A DNA stretch of 35,070 nucleotides from Fimenecus sp963590415. GTDB taxonomy: Bacteria > Bacillota > Clostridia > Oscillospirales > Acutalibacteraceae. The notes under the pieces were generated by a model that was not told where the DNA came from, did not search any database, and saw nothing but the letters and a program-made list of their open reading frames with translations. The position numbers were made by a program, and so were the translations under genes. Below, piece by piece: positions 14,563 to 22,105 of this stretch. The stretch's first letter is position 1; the number at the start of each line of letters is the position of its first letter. Location of the stretch: the NCBI GenBank assembly GCA_963590415.1, contig CAVAPB010000024.1, positions 1 through 35,070 of the forward strand, in the 5' to 3' direction.

Positions 14563-15849
14563 ATGAGTAAAAATTATAAATTCGAAACATTACAGCTTCA
14601 TGTAGGTCAGGAACAGCCCGACCCCGCAACCGATTCAAGAGCGGTTCCGATATATGCAACAACATCTTATGTTTTCCGCAATTCCGCACATGCGGCGGCT
14701 CGCTTCGGTCTTGCGGACGCAGGCAACATTTACGGCAGACTTACAAACTCCACACAGGATGTCTTTGAAAAGAGAATAGCTGCTCTTGAGGGCGGCGTTG
14801 CGGCTCTTGCGGTTGCTTCCGGTGCGGCGGCAATCACATACACAATTCAGGCTCTTGCTCAGGCAGGCGACCACATTGTTGCACAGAAAACAATCTACGG
14901 CGGCACATACAATCTTCTCGCTCATACCCTCAGCCAGTTCGGAGTCAGCACAACCTTTGTTGACGCTCATAATCTTGAAGAGCTTGAGGGCGCTATAAAG
15001 CCCGAAACCAAGGCGGTTTATATCGAGACGCTCGGTAACCCGAACAGCGATATTCCGGATATAGACGCAATCGCCGAAATCGCTCACAGGCACGGACTTC
15101 CGCTTGTAGTTGACAACACATTCGGCACACCTTATTTTGTAAGACCCATTGAGCACGGTGCGGACATCGTTGTTCATTCGGCAACAAAGTTTATCGGCGG
15201 CCACGGCACAACGCTCGGCGGCGTAATCGTTGACTCGGGCAAGTTCGATTGGAAGAAGAGCGGAAAATACGCACCCATCGCAGAGCCGAACCCGAGCTAT
15301 CACGGAATTTCATTTGCGGACGCAGTAGGTCCCGCAGCATTTGTAACCTATATCAGAGCGATACTTCTTCGTGACGAGGGCGCTACAATTTCTCCGTTTG
15401 CGGCATTCCTCCTCTTGCAGGGAACGGAAACCCTTTCGTTGAGACTTGAACGCCATGCGGAGAACACCAAGAAGGTAGTTGAATACCTTTCAAAGCATCC
15501 GCTTGTCGAAAAGGTAAACCACCCCTCATTGCCCGACCACCCCGACCACGAGCTTTACGAAAAGTACTTCCCCAACGGCGGCGCAAGCATTTTCACATTT
15601 GAGATAAAGGGCGGACAGGAAGAGGCTCACAAGTTTATCGACAGCCTCGAAATCTTCTCGCTCCTTGCAAATGTTGCCGATGTTAAATCGCTCGTTATCC
15701 ATCCTGCGACCACAACTCATTCGCAGTTGACAGACGAGGAGCTTGCAGACCAGGGAATCAAACAGAACACAATCAGACTTTCGATAGGCACAGAACACAT
15801 AGACGATATTATTGCTGACCTTGAGAACGCCTTTGAAGCAATTAAGTAA
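14563..15849 (+). CDS. metY: O-acetylhomoserine aminocarboxypropyltransferase / sulfhydrylase
   Basis: A 428-residue PLP enzyme of the Cys/Met metabolism family that makes homocysteine from O-acetylhomoserine and sulfide; many members also accept O-acetylserine. Diagnostic features are the N-terminal FETLQLHVGQEQPDPATDSRAVPIY, the PLP-binding Lys209 in HSATKFIGGHG, VDNTFGTPY and the C-terminal VIHPATTTHSQL with the substrate-binding IRLSIGTEH. Length matches the family (about 425-430), longer than MetB or MetC. It is the first full gene of the operon, with its start under the leader-peptide hairpin, and lies 31 bases before cysK. Linkage to cysK suggests sulfide assimilation into cysteine and homocysteine. 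Confidence 0.93.
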   Translation: MSKNYKFETLQLHVGQEQPDPATDSRAVPIYATTSYVFRNSAHAAARFGLADAGNIYGRLTNSTQDVFEKRIAALEGGVAALAVASGAAAITYTIQALAQAGDHIVAQKTIYGGTYNLLAHTLSQFGVSTTFVDAHNLEELEGAIKPETKAVYIETLGNPNSDIPDIDAIAEIAHRHGLPLVVDNTFGTPYFVRPIEHGADIVVHSATKFIGGHGTTLGGVIVDSGKFDWKKSGKYAPIAEPNPSYHGISFADAVGPAAFVTYIRAILLRDEGATISPFAAFLLLQGTETLSLRLERHAENTKKVVEYLSKHPLVEKVNHPSLPDHPDHELYEKYFPNGGASIFTFEIKGGQEEAHKFIDSLEIFSLLANVADVKSLVIHPATTTHSQLTDEELADQGIKQNTIRLSIGTEHIDDIIADLENAFEAIK

Positions 15850-15880
15850 TTAAAGGAACAAAAAAAGGAGAGTAATCATT

Positions 15881-16822
15881 ATGTCAAAGGTTTATAAAAG
15901 CTTATCCGAGCTTATCGGTAAAACACCGTTGCTTGAACTCACAAACTACGAAAAAGAAAACAACCTTGAGGCTACAATCCTCACAAAGCTTGAATATTTC
16001 AATCCGGCAGGAAGCGTAAAGGACAGAATTGCCAAGGGCATTATCGACGACGCAGAGAAGAAGGGTCTTCTCAAAAAGGGCGGCACAATAATCGAGCCCA
16101 CAAGCGGTAACACCGGTATCGGCATTTCCTCGGTTGCTGCCGCAAGAGGCTACAAGGTAATCATTGCAATGCCCGAGACCATGTCAGTTGAAAGACGCCT
16201 GCTTATGAAGGCATACGGCGCAGAGCTTGTTTTGACCGACGGTTCAAAGGGTATGAGCGGTGCTATCGCAAAGGCTGAGGAGCTTCACAAGGAAATTCCG
16301 GGAAGCATCATTGCAGGACAGTTTGTAAACGAGGCTAACCCGAGAACTCACTATGAGACAACGGGTCCCGAAATATATGACGACACGGACGGCAAGGTTG
16401 ACATCTTCGTTGCGGGCGTCGGCACAGGCGGCACTCTTTCGGGCGTAGGTAAGTATCTTAAAGAGAAGAACCCGAATGTAAAGATTGTTGCTGTTGAACC
16501 CGAGACCTCTCCCGTACTTTCAGAGGGTCACGGCGGACCTCATAAAATTCAGGGTATCGGCGCAGGCTTCGTTCCGAAAACCCTTGATACAGGCATCTAT
16601 GACGAGATAATCAAGGTTCCCAACGAGGGCGCATTTGCTTCGAGCAGAGCGGTTACAAAGTCTGACGGACTTCTTGTAGGTATTTCTTCGGGCGCTGCTA
16701 TATATGCGGCAACAGAGCTTGCAAAACGCCCCGAGAACAAGGGCAAGACTATCGTGGCTCTTCTTCCCGACACAGGCGAGAGATACCTCTCAACAGACCT
16801 CTTTAAGGAATACAGAGACTGA
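15881..16822 (+). CDS. cysK: Cysteine synthase A (O-acetylserine sulfhydrylase)
   Basis: A 313-residue PLP enzyme joining O-acetylserine and sulfide to give cysteine. Seen are Lys47 in NPAGSVKDR (Schiff base), the substrate loop PTSGNTGIG (73-81), the phosphate-binding GVGTGGTLSGVG loop (about 178-189), GIGAGFVPKTLD and the C-terminal GISSGAA motif. Length is normal for CysK. The ATG has an AAAGGAGAG site. It is last in the leader-metY-cysK operon and is closed by a strong terminator. Because cysteine is its product, a cysteine-sensing leader would give end-product feedback. Confidence 0.96.
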   Translation: MSKVYKSLSELIGKTPLLELTNYEKENNLEATILTKLEYFNPAGSVKDRIAKGIIDDAEKKGLLKKGGTIIEPTSGNTGIGISSVAAARGYKVIIAMPETMSVERRLLMKAYGAELVLTDGSKGMSGAIAKAEELHKEIPGSIIAGQFVNEANPRTHYETTGPEIYDDTDGKVDIFVAGVGTGGTLSGVGKYLKEKNPNVKIVAVEPETSPVLSEGHGGPHKIQGIGAGFVPKTLDTGIYDEIIKVPNEGAFASSRAVTKSDGLLVGISSGAAIYAATELAKRPENKGKTIVALLPDTGERYLSTDLFKEYRD

Positions 16823-16854
16823 TAAATATACCCCCAACACACTTCATAATAAAA

Positions 16855-16898
16855 GAAAACAGGCATACGGTTTATTCATTTTCCGTGTGCCTGTTTTC
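16855..16898 (+). terminator. Terminator of the metY-cysK operon
   Basis: GAAAACAGGCATACGG (16855-16870) pairs with CCGTGTGCCTGTTTTC (16883-16898) with one T-G pair, followed by ATTTGTTTTATG. Confidence 0.88.
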
Positions 16899-16924
16899 AT
16901 TTGTTTTATGATGATTATGTTTAA

Positions 16925-17600
16925 TATTATACCGTAGGGACAGGGCTCGCCCCTGTCCGCAAGAAATTACATATAAATCATATTGACGGACAGCCGCAAG
17001 GGCTGTCCCTACGAGCGAGTGAATAATTGCGGTTACATTAGAACTTACGGCAAATAGCGTAGGGCAGGGGCTTGCTCCTGCCGCAAAAGTCAGCACAAAT
17101 TAAATGTTATAATCGAATTGAATTGAATACCATATCATATCGTAGGGGCGAACTGTGTTCGCCCGCTTTTAATGTCAGCAGAATTTGGCGGGCGACCGCA
17201 GGTCGCCCCTACGGGTTGTGCGTTGATTATAATTTCGGATTAACCGTAAATTATTATAAATCAACTACAACCTAACGGCGGGAGCAAGCCCCCGCCCTAC
17301 CCGATAAGGTAACAAACAACCAGTAGGGACAGCCCTTGCGGCTGTCCGCAGTAAGACACATAACAAATTAGGACAGGGGCGAGCCCTGTCCCTACGGTAA
17401 TGTTCTAATCCGTGCGAAGCACCCGCAATTATTCATTATTCATTATTCATTTTTCACTCGCCCGTAAGGGCGCTGCCCCCGCCCTACGCTATATGATATG
17501 TTTTTCAAATTGTGCGTTCAGCCTCCCTTTACAAGGGAGCCTGTGACGGACAGCCGCAAGGGCTGTCCCAACGGGTTGATTATGAATACAATTCCATAAA
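16925..17600. repeat. Intergenic repeats with several dimeric palindromic elements
   Basis: No gene is visible in the 834 bases between 16823 and 17656. Dimeric elements with GTAGGG/CCCTAC ends lie at 16932-17013, 17141-17213 and 17323-17395. Single modules lie at about 17058-17085 (GCAGGGGCTTGCTCCTGC core), 17274-17300 (CGGCGGGAGCAAGCCCCCGCC core) and 17532-17563. The segment 17390-17480, with GGTGCTTCGCAC in reverse and ATTATTC/ATTTTTC tandems, is the reverse-complement counterpart of 7970-8060. The element at 17141-17213 is a third copy of those at 8351 and 13999. Confidence 0.87.
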
Positions 17601-17605
17601 AAATA

Positions 17606-17626
17606 ACGGCGGCTTACTGCCGCCGT
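17606..17626 (-). terminator. Terminator of the EamA transporter gene
   Basis: ACGGCGGC (17606-17613) pairs exactly with GCCGCCGT (17619-17626) around TTACT. On the minus strand it is followed by TATTTTTTATGG. Confidence 0.85.
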
Positions 17627-17656
17627 ATATTATCGTATATTTAATAAACTAAACTT

Positions 17657-18559
17657 TTAAGCGTCGTAAACGCCGAGGATGACAATGCCGACTATTGCCA
17701 GGGCGATGGTAAGATAATGCTTCCACGAAAGCTTTTCCTTAATAAATATCCTGCCCCATATAACCGAAAGCATACAGTAAGCCGAGATAATCGGAGCTGC
17801 CATTGCAACATGCTCGGAGTCCGCAAGAGCGTAGATATAAGCGAACTGACCCGCAGTCTCAAAAGCGGCGCCCGCATACTTCGGAGCTTCCTTTTTGGGG
17901 AAGAATTTTTGCTTTTTGATGAATTTTACATAGATAAACGCTACAATGCCGCAGATGAGGAATGTAAGCTCGTAAGCGGTATTTGCGACATCCTCGTCAA
18001 GGGTTTCAAGCACAAGGCTGTCCGCAAATGTTCCGAGTGCGTCAAGCAAGCAGTAAATAAGCGGAAGAACAATGGCGAGAGCCGATTTTGAATACTTGTA
18101 ATTCGACTTTTCCTGTCGAAGCGCACGCAGCTCGTCGTCCTCGTTAGCCTCAACAAAGCCGAGAGCGATAACCGCAATGCAGACAAGAGCAACAGCAATG
18201 TACTGCGGAACCGCAAGCGTTTGACCCGTGATAAGGCAGATTACGGCAACAAGCGCACCGGAGGAGTTGCAGATAGGCGAGGAAATCGAAAGCTCAATAT
18301 AACGAAGTCCGATATATCCTATCGCCATTGAGACTATGTACAAAGCGGAGACGGGGAGATAGCGGAGCATTGCCGCACCTGTTACCTCGACGCCCTGTAC
18401 AAATATTTCAAATGCCGCATGAAGACCCATAACAACGCCTACTGCGGTAACCATTTTGTAGTGACTGTACTTGTCCGACTTATCGGCGCAGCCGAGCTTT
18501 GAGAACAAATCCGAGCCGCTCCAGCAGAACAGTGCAATCAGTGAAAACCAAAACCACAT
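17657..18559 (-). CDS. EamA/DMT-type membrane transporter
   Basis: A 300-residue membrane protein with about ten hydrophobic helices arranged as two EamA-like halves, with a charged break near residues 137-157 (EANEDDELRALRQEKSNYKYSK) between them. The second half ends with the typical EamA signature SAYCMLSVIWGRIFIKEKLSWKHYLTIALAIVGIVILG. Drug/metabolite superfamily members export or import amino acids, nucleosides, sugars or drugs; the substrate cannot be told. The N-terminal MWFWFSLIALFCWSGSDLFSK is also typical. The ATG at 18559 has only a distant AAAGG upstream. It is monocistronic, closed by its own terminator, and separated from lacZ by another terminator. Confidence 0.88.
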   Translation of the reverse strand: MWFWFSLIALFCWSGSDLFSKLGCADKSDKYSHYKMVTAVGVVMGLHAAFEIFVQGVEVTGAAMLRYLPVSALYIVSMAIGYIGLRYIELSISSPICNSSGALVAVICLITGQTLAVPQYIAVALVCIAVIALGFVEANEDDELRALRQEKSNYKYSKSALAIVLPLIYCLLDALGTFADSLVLETLDEDVANTAYELTFLICGIVAFIYVKFIKKQKFFPKKEAPKYAGAAFETAGQFAYIYALADSEHVAMAAPIISAYCMLSVIWGRIFIKEKLSWKHYLTIALAIVGIVILGVYDA

Positions 18560-18629
18560 AATTTTCTAAAAACCTTTCTTTACATAATGCCGTATAATTC
18601 TACAATAAGATACCCGTAAAGTCAACAAA

Positions 18630-18673
18630 AAAGCGGATACAAATTGCCTTGTACAGAGGCTTGTATCCGCTTT
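18630..18673 (-). terminator. Terminator of lacZ
   Basis: AAAGCGGATACAA (18630-18642) pairs exactly with TTGTATCCGCTTT (18661-18673). On the minus strand it is followed by six T. It lies 16 bases past the beta-galactosidase stop. Confidence 0.9.
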
Positions 18674-18688
18674 ATGCGTTATTTATCG

Positions 18689-21600
18689 TTATTCAATCGG
18701 CTCAACCGTAAAGCTGTACTCATATTCTCTGTTGGAGTGGAGAATGTACGGCTCTCTGACATGAGCGTCGCCCGGCATATCTCCGCCTACGCCCATCTGT
18801 GCGAGGTCGAAGTTAAAGGTCGTAATGTCGGTGTGCTTGAGCGAGTGGATATGCGTAGCCTTTTCAAGCTCGTTTTGTGTGTAGTGCCAAGCGCTGAACG
18901 CAAGGGGAGTTGCACACGGAGCCGTGAATTTAAGACCCTTTTTGTTGTCGGAGGAAGTCAGCTCAACATATCTTACATCCGTTCTGTTTGCATTTTCCTG
19001 CGGACGCATATAGTGGTGCTCAAGGTCGTTTACGCTCTTTTCCCAGATGCCGATTTTACCGCCGGTCTTTCTGTCGGGATAGGTTTCCTGCGGACCTCTG
19101 CCGTACCACTTGACATTGTCAAGCTCCTTGACAAGTCCGAACTGAGTACCGAAGCGGAGAAGCGGACCGCCCTTGGGGTTGCCCTTGAGGAAGAATTTGA
19201 TTTTGCCGTTGGGATAAACCGTAAGCTTTGAGCGAACGCCCGACATTGAAAGAACATCCCATTCAAAGCTCAATTCAAGCGAGCCGTCGGCTTTTCTGTC
19301 AACGCCTGAGAGAATACCGCTCAATTTGTCCGTAGCCTTCTGCCATCTGTAATACGGGTGGAACGGAATGAGGAACGGAACGAAGTTTGTGTTTGAAAGG
19401 TCGTTGTCCGTAACGGGGCGGAAGAAGTTGGGCTTTATTTCGGTCTTTACATATTCCTTTTCGTCGTATTTGAGCGATACTATCTTGCCGTTCTTAACAA
19501 CAAGCGAGAAGCCGTCGCCGTTTACGACGATTTTGCCCTCATGGTCGGAGTATGAAACCTCTTTCGGCTCAAATTCCTCTTCAATATCGGTCTTTTCCTT
19601 TATAACAAACTGGTCGAACGCCTGTTCGTATCCCTTTTCGCAGTAGGGCTTATCCTCTTTCGTGATAAACGAAACGATGAGAACATATTCCTTGTTTTCG
19701 TATTCCTTTATGTCAAAGGGAATTGTGATTTCCGTTTCGCTAAGCGGCGCAACCTTGACAGTGCCGAGAGAGCCCGACTGAACCTCTTCGCCGTCTGCGT
19801 TTACAACCCATTTTATCTCAAATTCCGAAAGGTCTGTGAAAAGGTGCTTGTTTATGAGAGTAAATTTTTTGTTTTCAAGGTCTTTTTCCTTGATTTTCAT
19901 TTCCGCATAGACCTTTTTGACCTCATAATATGAGGGATGAGGCTTTCTGTCGGCGGCAACGATACCGTTTGCGCAGAAATAGGTGTTTGAGCCGGTCATT
20001 GCGGTGGTGTTCGGAAGCTGGAACGGCTTTCTCGGCTCCATTTTTTCAAAGTCGGTGCCATAGAGCCAATGGTCTCCGTCCTCCGCCTTGAAACGGATGG
20101 ACTGGTCAACAAAGTCCCAGATAAATCCGCCGCACATATTTTCGTACTTTTCAAAGTCATCCATATATTCCTGGAAATTACCGAGGCTGTTTTCCATAGC
20201 GTGAGCAAATTCGCAGAGAATAACGGGACGGGTATAAGCCTCTTTCGGAATGGGCTTTGAGTCGGCAGCAAGCTGGTTTGCGATGTTGTCATAAAGCGAA
20301 ATTGTGATGGGCTCGCGGTTGCCGAGCTTTCTCATTGTGTCCTCAAGCGGATACATTCTCGAAATGACATCGCTCTTTGTAAAATCAAAGTCGCCCTCGT
20401 AGTGGAACTGACGGGTCTTGTCAAGCTTCAAAGCCGCTTGTTTCATTTTAACGAAGTTGTCGCCGTCGCCCGCCTCGTTTCCGAGCGACCACATAAATAC
20501 GCAGGCGTGGTTTCTGTCACGCAGAACCATTCTTTCCATTTTATCGACTACCGCAGGCGTCCATACGGGATTGCTTCCGGGCACGCCCTTACGCCTTACG
20601 CCGTGGCTTTCCATATCGCACTCGTCCATAACATAGAAGCCGTATTCGTCAGCCAAATCGTAGAGGTACGGGTCGTCGGGATAGTGCGAGGTGCGGATTG
20701 CGTTTATGTTAGCCTTTTTCATAAGGCTTAAATCCTGCAAAAATCTTTCCTTGGGAACAGCCCAGCCGTGGTCGGGGTCAAAGTCGTGGCGGTTTGTGCC
20801 CCTTATCATCATCGGCTGACCATTAAAGAGAATTTTTTCGCCGACAATTTCAACCTTTTTGAAGCCGAAGCGGATTGACTTGTACACCTTTGTGTGCTTT
20901 TCTGCGTCAAGCTCAATAACAAGATTGTAGAGCACGGGGGTCTCTGCCGACCATTTTTCGGGAGACTCAACCGTTGTTTTAAGATGCACCTTGTTCACGC
21001 CGTTTTCAGCAATTATATCTGCTTCGCCTACGGGGATTTTATTGCCATCCTTTTCGATGTAAGCGGACACCTTGGCTTTTTTGCTGCCGGAATGATAATT
21101 GTTTACCTGAACCTCAAGCTCAACCTCGGAGTTGTTGTAGTCCTTATCAAGGTCGGTAGTGATAAAGAAGTCTCTCAGGCAGACCTTCGGCTCGGCAAAG
21201 AGGTAAACCTCTCTGTAAATGCCGCAAAGCAGCCACATATCCTGATCCTCGATGTACTGTGCGTCACTGTAACGGTAAACCTTTGCGGCAACGCTGTTTT
21301 TGCCGGGGACAAGATATTTTGTTATGTCAAACTCGTGCGGAGTCATAGCGCCCTGTGAATAACCCACAAAGCTGCCGTTGACATAGACCTCGACAGCCGA
21401 TTTCAATGCGCCGAAATGGAGGAAAACCTCCTTGTCCGAGAAATTCTCGGGTAAATCGAATTCTCTTCTGTAAATTCCGATTTCCTGCATATCGTGGTCG
21501 ATTGAGGGAATTTTTGACTTCTGACGGCTTATTGCACGGGGGAAGGTGCTCGCATAGTAATATGGGTAGCTTCCCGTTTTTTCGGTCTGCCATACGGACG

Positions 21601-21841
21601 GGACAGTGATGTACTTCCATTCGCTGTCGTCAAAATCAGGCTTGTAAAAGCTCTCGGGACAGCCCTCGAGACCCATCTGCCAATAAAATTTCCATTTTCC
21701 GTTGAGAGTAACCTTATAATCGGACGGCTTCCTTTCAAGCGCCGACTTTTCATCGTCATAACAGAAGGCTATGACATGACCGTCCTCCTTATTCCTTTTG
21801 ATGACGGCGGGATTTTCCCAATCGTATTTGATTTTTGCCAT
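18689..21841 (-). CDS. lacZ: Beta-galactosidase, glycoside hydrolase family 2
   Basis: A 1050-residue cytoplasmic enzyme with the full five-domain LacZ architecture: an N-terminal jelly roll (about 45-225, with the WQTEKTGSYPYYYASTFPR loop), Ig-like domain, TIM barrel (about 340-640), second Ig-like domain and the C-terminal super-sandwich (Bgal_small_N, about 770-1045). Acid/base Glu456 lies in MWSLGNEAGDG and nucleophile Glu544 in ILCEFAHAMENSLGN, where the usual Gly of HAMGNS is Glu. There is no signal peptide, so it acts on imported lactose or other beta-galactosides. The ATG at 21841 follows GGAGTGA. No permease or lac regulator is adjacent. It diverges from rpoB. Confidence 0.95.
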   Translation of the reverse strand: MAKIKYDWENPAVIKRNKEDGHVIAFCYDDEKSALERKPSDYKVTLNGKWKFYWQMGLEGCPESFYKPDFDDSEWKYITVPSVWQTEKTGSYPYYYASTFPRAISRQKSKIPSIDHDMQEIGIYRREFDLPENFSDKEVFLHFGALKSAVEVYVNGSFVGYSQGAMTPHEFDITKYLVPGKNSVAAKVYRYSDAQYIEDQDMWLLCGIYREVYLFAEPKVCLRDFFITTDLDKDYNNSEVELEVQVNNYHSGSKKAKVSAYIEKDGNKIPVGEADIIAENGVNKVHLKTTVESPEKWSAETPVLYNLVIELDAEKHTKVYKSIRFGFKKVEIVGEKILFNGQPMMIRGTNRHDFDPDHGWAVPKERFLQDLSLMKKANINAIRTSHYPDDPYLYDLADEYGFYVMDECDMESHGVRRKGVPGSNPVWTPAVVDKMERMVLRDRNHACVFMWSLGNEAGDGDNFVKMKQAALKLDKTRQFHYEGDFDFTKSDVISRMYPLEDTMRKLGNREPITISLYDNIANQLAADSKPIPKEAYTRPVILCEFAHAMENSLGNFQEYMDDFEKYENMCGGFIWDFVDQSIRFKAEDGDHWLYGTDFEKMEPRKPFQLPNTTAMTGSNTYFCANGIVAADRKPHPSYYEVKKVYAEMKIKEKDLENKKFTLINKHLFTDLSEFEIKWVVNADGEEVQSGSLGTVKVAPLSETEITIPFDIKEYENKEYVLIVSFITKEDKPYCEKGYEQAFDQFVIKEKTDIEEEFEPKEVSYSDHEGKIVVNGDGFSLVVKNGKIVSLKYDEKEYVKTEIKPNFFRPVTDNDLSNTNFVPFLIPFHPYYRWQKATDKLSGILSGVDRKADGSLELSFEWDVLSMSGVRSKLTVYPNGKIKFFLKGNPKGGPLLRFGTQFGLVKELDNVKWYGRGPQETYPDRKTGGKIGIWEKSVNDLEHHYMRPQENANRTDVRYVELTSSDNKKGLKFTAPCATPLAFSAWHYTQNELEKATHIHSLKHTDITTFNFDLAQMGVGGDMPGDAHVREPYILHSNREYEYSFTVEPIE

Positions 21842-21911
21842 TGTATCACTCCGTTCAGTATGTAAAACTAAGATTAAAATACATTATTATAAAATATTTC
21901 AACAATATCTA

Positions 21912-21940
21912 TTGACAATGTTGACTTGTCGGTATATAAT
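21912..21940 (+). promoter_or_regulatory. Promoter of rpoBC
   Basis: TTGACA (21912-21917) and TATAAT (21935-21940) are 17 bases apart, an exact sigma-A consensus. Transcription would begin near 21947, giving an unusually long untranslated leader of about 160 nt before rpoB. I found no known leader motif in it. An imperfect palindrome (TCAACA near 21899, TGTTGA near 21919) overlaps the -35 region. Confidence 0.85.
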
Positions 21941-22105
21941 AAACTGCTATTAAAATGGAAATGTATGCCTTTTCATTTACCGACGCATTTGTAGTTTAAC
22001 ATAAAAGGTGTCGAAAATCAAGTGTGTATATGACCGTTTCGAGAGTAATCTCCGGGCTGTAAAAGGCCTTTAAGATAAAAATAATTATGGAGAGTGATAA
22101 GCCCT

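Noticed and set aside
17072..17275. Forward open frame in the 16.9-17.6 kb gap
   Set aside because: It is the dimeric palindrome read as protein; the same peptide arises at other repeat copies.
7955..17600. CRISPR array
   Set aside because: Repeats are palindromic modules of mixed type with irregular spacing and recurring spacers; no cas genes.
21899..21924. Imperfect palindrome over the rpoB -35 as a lac operator
   Set aside because: Only the outer six bases match well and no regulator gene is nearby; too weak to claim.
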